From Anaerolineales bacterium (GTDB taxonomy: Bacteria; Chloroflexota; Anaerolineae; Anaerolineales; Villigracilaceae), in assembly GCA_024710905.1 (NCBI GenBank), contig JANJTV010000076.1, forward strand, positions 62,001 to 126,000: a DNA stretch of 64,000 bases, written 5' to 3'. The translations under genes were made by a program, and so were the position numbers. Below the pieces are notes generated by a model, which saw nothing but the letters and a program-made list of their open reading frames with translations, had not been told where the DNA came from and ran no database searches. Position 1 is the first letter of the stretch. Each line of letters opens with the position of its first letter. Shown piece after piece: positions 52,212 through 61,811 of this stretch.

Positions 52212-53270
52212 TCAGGCGTTAAAACTGGCTTTCTCCCGTACCCCGCGCGGAAGTTCCGGCAGGCGGCTGCGCTCAACCAGGAAAGTGGCGGCCTCCGTCA
52301 GTTCCTTGAAAATATAGTGCTGGCTGAGTGCGCCTTCGAGGTAGCCCGCCCCGCTCGTGCCACCTGTCCCGGTGCGGATACCAATCATGCGGCGCACCAT
52401 CATCATGTGGCGGTAGCGCCAGTTGGAGAGCAATTCATCGATCTCAATCAGTGAACTGAGCAGTTCAAACGGCAGGTGGAAGATAGGCAGGTTGCGGTAC
52501 AGGTTGATGAACAACACGGCCCGGAAGGCCGCCACAGGGAATTCGCCGCGCCCCTCGGTGAAGAAGGCTTTGTCCAGCTCATCCAGGCGGCCCGCTTCGT
52601 TGCCAGACAGGCTGCTGGCGTAGATCTGGCGGTAATCGTTCCAGAACGGGTGACTGTCCAGGCTTGCCTGTTGCGGATGGAGCGGCTGGTAGCCCTGCCA
52701 AAGGTCGCGGTCAAAAAATGGCGTGCGTTCGGCCCACTTGATGACCAGTTGCTTGAGCGTGGGCTGGGATTCCACTTCGTTGATGCGTTCAAAGTCTTCC
52801 TGCCTGAAACCGCCCGGCCGGGTGTTTTTGTAGTAATCGGCCTTGTAGCGGTTTTCCATTTTCAGGCCCAGCCGCGCTTCGATCAGGCGGAATTGCAGGC
52901 TCTGGAATCCGGAGGAGGGTTGAAGCAGGTTGCGGAATTCCAGGAAATCCAGGGCGGTCATGGTTTCAAGCACGCCAACCTGCTGGTTGAGTAGTTCCAA
53001 AATCTTCCCGACCCGTTTGAGCTTGTGGACGGCATTGCTCAGGTCGGCGGCGTTGTCATTGATGTTGTCCTGGGCAAAGACCTGCAGCACCCAGCCCAGT
53101 TCATGCAGGATTTGCTTGAACCACAACTCATAGGCCTGGTGGATGATGATGAAGAGCATTTCATCACCCACGCCGCCGGCCAGGGGAGCGCTTTTCGGGT
53201 GCTGGCTGTCCAGCACTTTTTCCAATTCGAGATAGTCGGCGTAATACAGGGGAATTTCTTGATCCGTCAT
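52212..53270 (-). CDS. kynA: Tryptophan 2,3-dioxygenase
   Basis: MTDQEIPLYYADYLELEKVLDSQHP, DEMLFIIIHQAYELWFKQILHEL, LQPSSGFQSLQFRLIE, GTGGTSGAGYL. Confidence 0.95.
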   Translation of the reverse strand: MTDQEIPLYYADYLELEKVLDSQHPKSAPLAGGVGDEMLFIIIHQAYELWFKQILHELGWVLQVFAQDNINDNAADLSNAVHKLKRVGKILELLNQQVGVLETMTALDFLEFRNLLQPSSGFQSLQFRLIEARLGLKMENRYKADYYKNTRPGGFRQEDFERINEVESQPTLKQLVIKWAERTPFFDRDLWQGYQPLHPQQASLDSHPFWNDYRQIYASSLSGNEAGRLDELDKAFFTEGRGEFPVAAFRAVLFINLYRNLPIFHLPFELLSSLIEIDELLSNWRYRHMMMVRRMIGIRTGTGGTSGAGYLEGALSQHYIFKELTEAATFLVERSRLPELPRGVREKASFNA

Positions 53271-53287
53271 GGTCTGCTTTCTTCGGG

Positions 53288-53488
53288 CTAGACCAGGTTG
53301 AGCCCGAGCAGCAATACAAAGATGCCGGAGGCCAGGATTACGCCCCGCCGCCACCAGTCCGTTCGGTAGGTAAGTGCGGCGAAAATGAGCATGCCGCCGG
53401 TAGCCAGTTCTTTGATGTTGACCGGCACAGTGGGGATGAGCAGCAGAATGATAAAACCAACGGTAAGCAAAATCCTCAAGTTTTTCAT
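53288..53488 (-). CDS. Small two-TM membrane protein
   Basis: 66 aa hydrophobic ORF. Confidence 0.55.
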   Translation of the reverse strand: MKNLRILLTVGFIILLLIPTVPVNIKELATGGMLIFAALTYRTDWWRRGVILASGIFVLLLGLNLV

Positions 53489-53624
53489 GGGTCACCGCCT
53501 TTGTTTGTGTGGGATAAGCAATTATATCTGCCAATTTTGATAAAAACCCTGCCTGGGTTGAAACCGGCAGGGTGGCGGCGTTTTGTATAAGGGTGGCAGG
53601 CTGCTCGTGCGCCTGCCGGGCGGG

Positions 53625-53816
53625 TCATTCCGGGAAGAAGATCTGCTCGATTTTCAGGCCGAAGAGTTCGGCAATCTTGAAGGCGAGCGGCAGGCTGGGG
53701 TCATATTTACCCGTCTCGATGGCGTTGATGGTCTGGCGCGAGACCTTGAGCCGGTCGGCCAGGTCGGCCTGGGACCAATCCCGTTCGGCGCGCAGCACCT
53801 TGAGCCGATTTTTCAT
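53625..53816 (-). CDS. XRE-family HTH transcriptional regulator
   Basis: RAERDWSQADLADRLKVSRQTINAIETGKYDPSLPLAFKIAELFG. Confidence 0.93.
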   Translation of the reverse strand: MKNRLKVLRAERDWSQADLADRLKVSRQTINAIETGKYDPSLPLAFKIAELFGLKIEQIFFPE

Positions 53817-54208
53817 TCGTATCTCCGGTTGAAATATGCCAGCCCCAGTCCCCAGAGTAGTATCATCATGGGTAGCACGGCAAAGGTGGGAAATTTGGGC
53901 AGGCCAACATTTTCGAGGAAGCCATAACTGAAGGTGACCATGGCGGTGACCCCGGCGGCGAAGGCCGTGGCCTGCAACTGGATGCGCTGCAGGAATTCGT
54001 CGCTGTCACGCAGCAGGCGCATCAGCGCCAGCATGACCAGCACCACCCCGATGGCGGGCGCAATGGCGACCAGGGCGGCCAGCAAGGGCGTGCCGGTAAG
54101 GTCAATGCTTTTGAGCAGGGTCAGGCTGCTGACCAGCAGGATGATGTAAATGAGCATGCCGCCCAGTAGTTCACGCAGGTAGCGCCTGGAAATTTCGCGG
54201 TGGTCCAT
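53813..54208 (-). CDS. Small membrane protein co-encoded with XRE regulator
   Basis: 131 aa, about 4 TM; 4-bp overlap with regulator gene. Confidence 0.75.
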   Translation of the reverse strand: MDHREISRRYLRELLGGMLIYIILLVSSLTLLKSIDLTGTPLLAALVAIAPAIGVVLVMLALMRLLRDSDEFLQRIQLQATAFAAGVTAMVTFSYGFLENVGLPKFPTFAVLPMMILLWGLGLAYFNRRYE

Positions 54209-54211
54209 CGG

Positions 54212-54397
54212 TTACTCCCCGGCCTGGTCGGTTTTATCGGAGGGCAGGCAGGTGTTGTCCTTGATGAACTGGCCGAAGGCCAGGCCAATGGCTGCCCCGA
54301 GGGCAACCCCTGCGGCGAGGTTGTCGAATGCCACGCCGAGCGCTGTGCCGAGGCCAATGCCCAGGGCAAGGCCGTGATTGCGGTGGTTGGTTTTCAT
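54212..54397 (-). CDS. Small glycine-zipper-like membrane protein
   Basis: HGLALGIGLGTALGVAFDNLAAGVALGAAIGLAFGQF; start at MKTNHRNHG. Confidence 0.7.
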   Translation of the reverse strand: MKTNHRNHGLALGIGLGTALGVAFDNLAAGVALGAAIGLAFGQFIKDNTCLPSDKTDQAGE

Positions 54398-54419
54398 GTG
54401 TTTGTCTCCTTTGACAATT

Positions 54420-54481
54420 AGTAAAGCATGCTTGACTATTAATATATTGGATACTTGATATTTTGTCAAGGGTGCTTTACT
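54420..54481 (-). promoter_or_regulatory. Predicted promoter flanked by 17-bp inverted repeats
   Basis: agtaaagcatgcttgac / gtcaagggtgctttact (15/17 complementary); minus-strand TTGACA-N17-TATATT between/overlapping them. Confidence 0.6.
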
Positions 54482-54522
54482 AGTTGGGTAGCAAACACAA
54501 GTTTTGGACTGGGGAAAGATGC

Positions 54523-55899
54523 CTATAATGGCTCGAAGCGGGCAGTGAAGTGGCGCAGCAGCTCTGGCGCGTAGGTATATTTGTAGCCGCGCAACTGGCC
54601 CGCTCGCTCTTTGATTTCGGCCAGTATGTCGGCGACGTAGGACAGGTGGCTGTGGGTGTAGGTGCGGCGCGGGATGGCCAGGCGCAGCAGTTCCAGTTTG
54701 GGGTAGTGCCACTGGTTGGTTTCAGGGTCGAGGCAAGCGAACATGACCGAGCCGATCTCCACGCCACGGATTCCGCCTGCGCGGTATAACTCCACCGCCA
54801 GAGACTGGGCCGGGAATTCGTGCTGCGGGATGTGCGGCAGGATGGCCCCGGCGTTGATGTACACGCCATGCCCGCCCGCCGGTTGGATGGTCGGGATGCC
54901 GGCTTCGTTCAGCCGGGCGGCCAGGAAGGCGGTTTGTCCCAGCCGGTGGGCCAGGTAGTCTTCCTGCAGGCCTTCGTACAGGCCAACCGCCATTGCGTCC
55001 AGATCGCGCCCGGCCAGCCCGCCGTAGGTGGGGAAGCCCTCGCGCAGGATTAACTCGTTGCGGATGTGCTGGAAGGTGGATTCGGCGTTCAGGCAAAGCA
55101 GCCCGCCAATGTTCACAATGGCGTCTTTTTTGGCGGACATGGTCATGCCGTCAGCCAGCGAGAACATCTCCCGGGCGATCTCTTTGACGGATTTTTGCGC
55201 GTAGCCATGTTCCCGTTGGCGGATGAAATAGCAGTTTTCGGCGTAGCGGGCGGCGTCGATGAAGAATGGGATGCCATATTCGCGGTAGATGCCTGCCACG
55301 GCGCGGATGTTTTCCATCGAAACGGGCTGGCCGCCCCCAGCGTTGTTCGTCACGGTCAGCATGCCAAAGGGGATATTTGCCACGCCGATTGTCTCGATGA
55401 AGGCCCGCAATTTGGCAACATCCATATTGCCTTTGAACGGATGTGGGTTTTCGGGGTCGTAGGCCTCGTCAATCACCAGGTTCGCCGGGCGGCCACCGCG
55501 CGCGCGGATGTTGGCGTCGGTGGTGTCGAAATGCATGTTGCTGGGGATGTAATTGCCCGGTCTGACCAGCACGGCGCTCAGGATGTTCTCGGCGGCGCGG
55601 CCCTGGTGGGTGGGGACGAAATATTTAAAACCGAAGATGTCTTCGACGGCGGCTTTCAGGCGATGATAGGACCTGGCCCCGGCGTAGCTTTCGTCGCCGC
55701 GCATGATGGCGGCCCACTGCTCCTGGCTCATGGCACCGGTGCCGGAATCGGTCAGCAGGTCGATGAAGATGTCTTCCGCTTTCAGGCTGAACAGGTTGTA
55801 ACCCGCCTCGCGCAATGCGGATTCGCGCGCTTCGGGCGGGATGAGCTGGATGGGTTCAACAACTTTTATGCGGTAGGGTTCCGGCAGGGTGTTGGGCAT
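54523..55899 (-). CDS. tnaA: Tryptophanase (beta-eliminating lyase)
   Basis: [73 protein letters not shown]. Confidence 0.93.
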   Translation of the reverse strand: MPNTLPEPYRIKVVEPIQLIPPEARESALREAGYNLFSLKAEDIFIDLLTDSGTGAMSQEQWAAIMRGDESYAGARSYHRLKAAVEDIFGFKYFVPTHQGRAAENILSAVLVRPGNYIPSNMHFDTTDANIRARGGRPANLVIDEAYDPENPHPFKGNMDVAKLRAFIETIGVANIPFGMLTVTNNAGGGQPVSMENIRAVAGIYREYGIPFFIDAARYAENCYFIRQREHGYAQKSVKEIAREMFSLADGMTMSAKKDAIVNIGGLLCLNAESTFQHIRNELILREGFPTYGGLAGRDLDAMAVGLYEGLQEDYLAHRLGQTAFLAARLNEAGIPTIQPAGGHGVYINAGAILPHIPQHEFPAQSLAVELYRAGGIRGVEIGSVMFACLDPETNQWHYPKLELLRLAIPRRTYTHSHLSYVADILAEIKERAGQLRGYKYTYAPELLRHFTARFEPL

Positions 55900-55981
55900 G
55901 GCGACTCCTTTTTGGCTGTGCAAAAAGTGTAGCATGCCGGGCGGGACGCCTGTCAGTGATATTCGTCACATCAAATGGCCT
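55868..55981. repeat. Copy 1 of duplicated tnaA 5'/leader segment
   Basis: tatgcggtagggttccggcagggtgttgggcatggcgactcc...gtcagtgatattcgtcacatcaaatggcct. Confidence 0.85.
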
Positions 55982-56056
55982 GAGTTTTAAGGACTAAAAG
56001 ATCACACACGTTTTTTTTGTGCGAGATCCTTGCTAAGCAGCTTTGTCAGTAAAATT

Positions 56057-56938
56057 TTACTCGGAGCGCCCAAAACGCTTCATGGTCTCCAGGTTGTTCT
56101 TCGCTTCCTGGCTGCCATATTCAAGTGCTTTTTCATAACACTCTTTTGCTTTCGAAAACTCACCCCTCCCATAATATATTCTTCCTTTGTTATTCCAGGC
56201 ATTGGGCTGAAATGAATTAAGTATTATCGCCCGGTCGTAACATCTCATTGCTTCATCTTCTTGTTGGTTATTATCGTAAGATAAGCCGAGCAAGTACCAT
56301 GCACGATCATCTTGGGGATTGTCATTGGTTGCTTGTTTGAAACTTTCAATGGCATCTTTGTAATGGCCTGAATCAAGAAATCGCATTCCGATTTGTGTTG
56401 CAGTGGGTTGAGCAGCCTGTATGGCGCTGGTTACGGAACCAATCACCCATAAGACGAAAATCACAAAAGCAATGACAGGATACGCCAGGTGAGCGTTACT
56501 TAATATATTCGCCAGCACTGGGTTTTCAACGATATCAAATGTATTGACGACTATTGAAACAATCATTGGGGAAACAAATAAAAGACCTTTCACTGCAAAC
56601 CCCAAATTTCCCCGATTAGTATTAGGTACACTATCCTTTTGTTTAGGCTTTGGCGAATCTGAAAGTAAAAATTGTCTGGCGCCTGCCTGGAAATCGACGC
56701 TATTTTCTTTGTTCTGCGCGGCTTCGTACAATGCTTCCATTACCCCAGGGGATTCTTTGTAATAAACACCCAGATGCGTAAAAGCAATAATTCGTAAACT
56801 TTCATTGGGGTGTTCTCTTAACACTTCAATGACCTTATAAATGGGGAGCGGTTTTAAAATAGCATCTTTTTCTGCAGATCCCTGCGCCTTTTTTTCAGCT
56901 TCATTTAGGGCTGAAATTTCTTCATTTGTGAGGGCCAT
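56057..56938 (-). CDS. TPR-repeat membrane protein
   Basis: DSGHYKDAIESFKQATNDNPQDDRAWYLLGLSYDNNQQEDEAMRCYDRAIILNSFQPNAWNNKGRIYYGRGEFSKAKECYEKALEYG. Confidence 0.88.
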   Translation of the reverse strand: MALTNEEISALNEAEKKAQGSAEKDAILKPLPIYKVIEVLREHPNESLRIIAFTHLGVYYKESPGVMEALYEAAQNKENSVDFQAGARQFLLSDSPKPKQKDSVPNTNRGNLGFAVKGLLFVSPMIVSIVVNTFDIVENPVLANILSNAHLAYPVIAFVIFVLWVIGSVTSAIQAAQPTATQIGMRFLDSGHYKDAIESFKQATNDNPQDDRAWYLLGLSYDNNQQEDEAMRCYDRAIILNSFQPNAWNNKGRIYYGRGEFSKAKECYEKALEYGSQEAKNNLETMKRFGRSE

Positions 56939-57063
56939 TTTTACCTCTTGGTGAGCGGCACTTAACTATGATTTTAGTGTGTGAATCCTTGCCGAAAGAA
57001 TTTTGCCCGCATCGCGTAAACCTTGTTTGCACGTTGCGGGCAAAATGGGAATGACAACGCTGG

Positions 57064-57179
57064 TATGAAGGTTGGTTCCGGCAGGTCTTTGGGCATGGCG
57101 ACTCTTTTTTGGCTGTGTAAAAAGTGTAGCACGTCGGGCCGGAGGCTCGTCAGTGATATTTGTCACTTCAAATGGCCTA
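57064..57179. repeat. Copy 2 of duplicated tnaA 5'/leader segment (no intact gene attached)
   Basis: tatgaaggttggttccggcaggtctttgggcatggcgactc...gtcagtgatatttgtcacttcaaatggcct. Confidence 0.85.
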
Positions 57180-57186
57180 ATATAAG

Positions 57187-57230
57187 AAAGGAAAGATCCC
57201 GCGCCATAATACTTTTGGGATCTTTCCTTT
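57187..57230. terminator. Strong hairpin
   Basis: aaaggaaagatccc / gggatctttccttt 14-bp perfect stem. Confidence 0.6.
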
Positions 57231-57292
57231 TTCGATTATTGCCCGGCCCGGGCTCTTCATGTGTAAACAGCAGATGTGCTTCCGGCCAGCGT

Positions 57293-58225
57293 TCAATGGG
57301 CAAACCTGGTACACCAGCGCATTATGTTATCGAAGCGTTCCTGAGTTAAGGCATGTCCTCCTTCATATCGCTGATGCGCAAGGCGCGAGAAAGCCTTCAT
57401 TGATGCCCACCTCTCTTTTACTCGGTCGACAATCTCTTCTGCATCCTAGGAGGCCTTATCTTCTGTTGCTGACAAAAGCAGCAGATGTCGTGGGGCAAAA
57501 CAGGCAACCAAGTCAGGGATGTCAAAATGTGCCACAAAATCTGGAATCACTTCGGCCATTTCAATGCCAATTTGGTGAGCCAGCTTGTATTGATAGGTGC
57601 ACGCGGCGCCGCTCGAACAGGCAAACTGGATTCGCTCGTCCAGCGCACCATGGAAAAGCACGGTATTGCCGCCATACGAATGCCCCAAAATGCCGACGCG
57701 TTCAGGGTCAACCAGTTCGTGTGTACGCAACAGGGAGATGGCCTGTGCAGAGTCGCTCAACACCTTGCGCATCAGCGTATCGCCGCGCAACAGGCGATAA
57801 CACATTTCATTGAAGTGTTGTGCAATATCGGCTGGCTCATCTGCCTCAGTCCCGGACCGATTCTGGCGGCGGTCTTCAAAACAGATTGAATCTGGCGCAA
57901 GGACGATCATTTTCTGCCTTGCCAGGGCGGGGCCAAACGCCTGCAGGGAATCACCAACCAACCCGCAGACTTCACTTTTGCCAAAGTGTCTCTGGCTGTT
58001 GTGTTGATGATGCACCAACACTGCGCCAAAAGGACCCTCCCCATGAGGCAGGAGCAGGTAGGCCGGAATCTGATCCCCTTCCTGGCTTTGATAACTGATG
58101 CGCAACCGCTGATAGCCTTCTTGTTCAACCACATTGTGCGTACTGAAGGCTACCGGGTGTTCGGCAATGGTGAAACCCAGGAATTTGCTGATCTGGTGGC
58201 GCAACTCTGCTAGTGTCATTGGCAT
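57293..58225 (-). pseudogene. Alpha/beta hydrolase (dienelactone hydrolase/acetyl-esterase-like) interrupted by in-frame TAG at 57446-57448
   Basis: GILGHSYGGNTVLFHG nucleophile elbow; readthrough continues DAEEIVDRVKERWASMKAFSRLAHQRYEGGHALTQERFDNIMRWCTRFAH with the GGH catalytic-His context. Confidence 0.75.
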
Positions 58226-58289
58226 CTCACCGGCTGAACTCGACAATCCGGCGGAGGGAGTTGGCGATGCTTTTGCGCAATTCTTCAAA

Positions 58290-58409
58290 TTACCCTGAAA
58301 TGCGCTTGATGGATACGATTAATTCCGGAATGTTTTCTTGAGCGGCGTTCCAGAGTATTTCTTCGTCCAGCATGTCGCTGATGCGCTCTTGCCAATGCCT
58401 AGGGGGCAC
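58290..58409 (-). pseudogene. HepT-like (DUF86) toxin remnant, C-terminal only
   Basis: In-frame HWQERISDMLDEEILWNAAQENIPELIVSIKRISG* resembles the HepT C-terminus; lacks the RNxxxHxY core. Confidence 0.55.
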
Positions 58410-58692
58410 GAATGGCCTCTTTAATCGCGGTGGGTTTGATGTGCGGTTTCAGGGAGCGCGGGGTGCCGATGTCTACTTTGCAGCCCAACAGGTTTTCCAA
58501 CTCTTGTTGCAGGGCGATGAATTCGAACAGGCCGGGGGTTTTTGAGAATTCAACCAGTACGTCAATATCACTGCTGTCGCGGGCTTCATCCCGGGCGACA
58601 GACCCAAAGATGGAAAGCGAAGCAATGTGATAACGACTCGCCAGCGCGGCGCGATTATTTTGCAGGAGACGCAGGGCTTTTTCCCGTTTCAT
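58399..58692 (-). CDS. MntA-type nucleotidyltransferase antitoxin
   Basis: LSIFGSVARDEARDSSDIDVLVEF; full-length (97 aa). Confidence 0.88.
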   Translation of the reverse strand: MKREKALRLLQNNRAALASRYHIASLSIFGSVARDEARDSSDIDVLVEFSKTPGLFEFIALQQELENLLGCKVDIGTPRSLKPHIKPTAIKEAIRAP

Positions 58693-58833
58693 GAGTTAAG
58701 CATAGCCAATCCAGGAGGTTTTGTCAAACGTGGGTTTGTCATTTGTTATTTAAACTTTAAATGGTTCACTTTTCAAGTTTAAATAACAGCACCCTGCGCC
58801 CGTTAACCGGCGGACGGATGCTATAATTCACCC

Positions 58834-59070
58834 ATGCCAAAACCCCTGCGCCTGACGCTGGCCCTGCTGAGCCTGGGCCTCTCGCTGGCCCTGCTGGCCT
58901 GGAGCCTGCTGCCCGGCCCGCGCAACGTGCGCCGCCAGCCAATAGAACCGACCCAGATGCAGCTCCCCACCCCGGAGGCTAGCCTGCCGGGCAAACGCCA
59001 ATTGGCCCACATCCCCAACCCCGCAGCCTGTGTGCTCCACGACACAGGGTTTGTGGTGTTAACCCTTTAA
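58834..59070 (+). CDS. Small hypothetical membrane-anchored protein
   Basis: 78 aa with N-terminal hydrophobic stretch. Confidence 0.45.
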   Translation: MPKPLRLTLALLSLGLSLALLAWSLLPGPRNVRRQPIEPTQMQLPTPEASLPGKRQLAHIPNPAACVLHDTGFVVLTL

Positions 59071-59088
59071 CCAAACGGAGACCGCCGG

Positions 59089-60030
59089 GTGACCACCATT
59101 TTCTTCGCCACCGACATACACGGATCAGATATTTGCTGGAACAAATTTCTCAACGCGGGCAAGTTCTACGGGGCGCAGGTGCTCATCCTGGGCGGCGACA
59201 TGACCGGCAAAGCGGTGGTGCCGGTGGTGGAACAGGGCGCGGGCAAGTACAACGTCACCCTGCTCGAACAACAATTTTCACTGCATGGCCCGGACGAACT
59301 GGCCGAAATGGTCAAAAAGATTCGTTCGCGCGGCTACTACCCCTACCTGACCAACCCCGACGAACTGGTTGAACTGGGGCGCGACCCCGACAAAGTCAAC
59401 AAGATCTTCCTCCAGCAGGTGCTCAAGGTGGTGGAGGAATGGATGGCGATTGCCGCCCGAAAACTGGAAGGCACCGGCATGCGTGTCTACGTTGCGCCCG
59501 GCAATGACGACCAGTTCGAGGTGGATGACCTCCTGCGCCAATCTCAGGTTGTCACCCTGGCCGAGGGCGAAGTCATCGAAGTGGCCGCCGGGCATGAAAT
59601 GATCGCCTCGGGCTGGTCCAATCCCACGCCGTGGAACACGCACCGGGAGCAGCCCGAAGACCAGCTTGCCCTCCGTTACCAGGCCATGATTTCGCGGCTG
59701 AAAAATCCCCAATCTGCCATTTACAACATCCACGTCCCGCCGTATGCGTCGAACCTGGATGAAGCGCCGGAACTGGACGAACAATTACGCCCGAAATACG
59801 CCGGCAACGCGCTTATACCCGTCGGTTCCACCGCCCTGCGTGCCGCAATCGAAGAACACCAGCCGCTGCTCAGCCTGCACGGGCACATCCACGAGGGGCG
59901 CGGGCATGCCCGCATCGGGCGCACACTGTGCATCAACCCCGGCAGCATGTACGAGCAGGGCGTCTTGCAAGGCGCGCTGGTGACGCTGGGCCGCGACAAA
60001 GTGGAACAGTTTGTGCTGACCCAGGGTTAA
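59089..60030 (+). CDS. Metallophosphoesterase
   Basis: ATDIHGSD, LGGDMTGK, APGNDD, LHGHIHEGRGHARIGRTLCINPGS; GTG start. Confidence 0.92.
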   Translation: MTTIFFATDIHGSDICWNKFLNAGKFYGAQVLILGGDMTGKAVVPVVEQGAGKYNVTLLEQQFSLHGPDELAEMVKKIRSRGYYPYLTNPDELVELGRDPDKVNKIFLQQVLKVVEEWMAIAARKLEGTGMRVYVAPGNDDQFEVDDLLRQSQVVTLAEGEVIEVAAGHEMIASGWSNPTPWNTHREQPEDQLALRYQAMISRLKNPQSAIYNIHVPPYASNLDEAPELDEQLRPKYAGNALIPVGSTALRAAIEEHQPLLSLHGHIHEGRGHARIGRTLCINPGSMYEQGVLQGALVTLGRDKVEQFVLTQG

Positions 60031-60093
60031 ACTTAAGTGAAGTACGGGCGCTGGCCCGATACCCAAACCCAACCGCCAAGAGGAGAAAACAGC

Positions 60094-61755
60094 ATGTCCG
60101 ATTTGTTCATTCGCAAGGCCACCGGGCTGGTGAGGGCCTGGTCTGTCTGGGACGCGTTCATTTACGCGGCCTTCTCGATCAACCTGGTCACACTCGGCTT
60201 CTACATCTTCAGCCAGATGTACTTCCTGGAGGGCGGGTTGGTCCCCACCCTGCTGGTCAGCGCGGTCTTCATACTCTTTGAAGTCATCGTCTATGCCGGG
60301 CTGATCGCCGTCATGCCGCGTTCCGGCGGCGATTACGTCTGGCAGAGCCGCGTGCTGGGCGGGGCGGTCGGGTTCATCCTGGCCGTCACCGGCTGGTGGT
60401 TCATTTTGTGGCTGTGGGTGCCCATTTATGCGGATATGCTCCGCCATATTGTGATCACCCCGCTGCTGGGCCTGTTCGGTGCCAGAGATGCAGCCCTGTG
60501 GTTCGGGCAGACCGAGCTTGGGCTGTTCGTCACCTCCCTGATCACCCTCGCGCTGGTGAGCATTTTCGTTGGCGCGGGCATGCAGTGGTACGCGCGGGTA
60601 CAGCGTTTTACCTTCTGGGCCGGCATGGCTGGCCTGCTGGCGATCATTGCCGTGTTTGCCTTTGGCGACACAGAAGCCTTCAAGGCCGGGCTGGAAGCCA
60701 ACTCGGTGGCCCTGTTTGGGGCCGCGCCGGGCGTGTACGACGCCACGGTTGAAGCCGGTGCCGGCACCACGTTTGCCGTTTCAGGCGGCACGCTGGCGGC
60801 CATCTTCCTGGCCATGCCGTACCTGGTCTTCTTTAACTTGTACCCCAACTGGGGCGCCACGCTGTACGGCGAAGTGCGCGGCGCAACCGATTTCAAACGG
60901 AACTTCTGGGGCATGGCCTCCGCGCTGATCGTCACCACCGTGCTGGGCGTATTGTTTGCGCTGGCGCTGGATCGCGGCATCGGCTGGGATTTCTACATGC
61001 AGGCCAACGCCGCCTACTGGAATTACACCTGGGGCTTCACCGACCAGGCTGCGCCGCTGCCCTACTGGCCCAACCCGGCCTTGTTTGCGGCCTTTTTCTT
61101 TGAGAATCGCGCCATCCAGATTTTGCTGGTGGCGCTGATCAGCCTGTGGTGGTTCGGCTGGAGCGGCACGCTCTTCCTGTCCTCCACCCGCGTGATCTTC
61201 GCCGCCGCTTTCGACCGCCTGCTGCCCGAAAAAGTGGCCGAAATTGAACCGCGCACCCGCACACCGCTCTATGCGCTGCTGCTGATGGTCGTGCCGTCCA
61301 TCCTGATTTCGTACCTGTTTGCATTCAATGTCGGCGCTGACCCAGATGGCTTGGGCGGCTTCCGCTCGCTGACGCTGGCCTCCACATTGGTGATTGCCGT
61401 CACCTACCTGGGCACTTCCATTGCGGCCATCCTGCTGCCCTACACCAAGAAAGACCTGTACGAGGCCTCGCCCATCGTCAAGTACCAGGTCTTGGGCATC
61501 CCGCTGATCACCATTGCGGGCGTTGTTTTTGGCGGGTTTAGCCTATTCCTGCTTTACCAGTGGCTGTTTGACCCCAACGCGCTGTATGGCATTGGCTACA
61601 GCATCAACCCGGACGGGTATAAGAATGGCGGCTCAATTGTGTTCATTCTCTCGTTGTATGCCATTGCGGCGGCCATTTACTTTGGCTTCCGGGCCTACCG
61701 AAAACGCAAGGGCATTGATATTGAGAAGGTTCACCAGGAAATTCCAGTAGAATAA
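60094..61755 (+). CDS. APC-family amino acid permease
   Basis: about 12 TM; VMPRSGGDYVWQSRVLGGAVGFILAV; start trimmed to MSDLFIRKATG. Confidence 0.9.
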   Translation: MSDLFIRKATGLVRAWSVWDAFIYAAFSINLVTLGFYIFSQMYFLEGGLVPTLLVSAVFILFEVIVYAGLIAVMPRSGGDYVWQSRVLGGAVGFILAVTGWWFILWLWVPIYADMLRHIVITPLLGLFGARDAALWFGQTELGLFVTSLITLALVSIFVGAGMQWYARVQRFTFWAGMAGLLAIIAVFAFGDTEAFKAGLEANSVALFGAAPGVYDATVEAGAGTTFAVSGGTLAAIFLAMPYLVFFNLYPNWGATLYGEVRGATDFKRNFWGMASALIVTTVLGVLFALALDRGIGWDFYMQANAAYWNYTWGFTDQAAPLPYWPNPALFAAFFFENRAIQILLVALISLWWFGWSGTLFLSSTRVIFAAAFDRLLPEKVAEIEPRTRTPLYALLLMVVPSILISYLFAFNVGADPDGLGGFRSLTLASTLVIAVTYLGTSIAAILLPYTKKDLYEASPIVKYQVLGIPLITIAGVVFGGFSLFLLYQWLFDPNALYGIGYSINPDGYKNGGSIVFILSLYAIAAAIYFGFRAYRKRKGIDIEKVHQEIPVE

Positions 61756-61768
61756 AATAAAATTAAGA

Positions 61769-61801
61769 CCAGCCCCTCCTCGTTGGTGGGGAGGGGCTGG
61801 C
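61769..61801 (+). terminator. GC-rich hairpin
   Basis: ccagcccctcc-tcgttggt-ggggaggggctgg; no clear T-run. Confidence 0.55.
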
Positions 61802-61811
61802 AGGAAACCGT

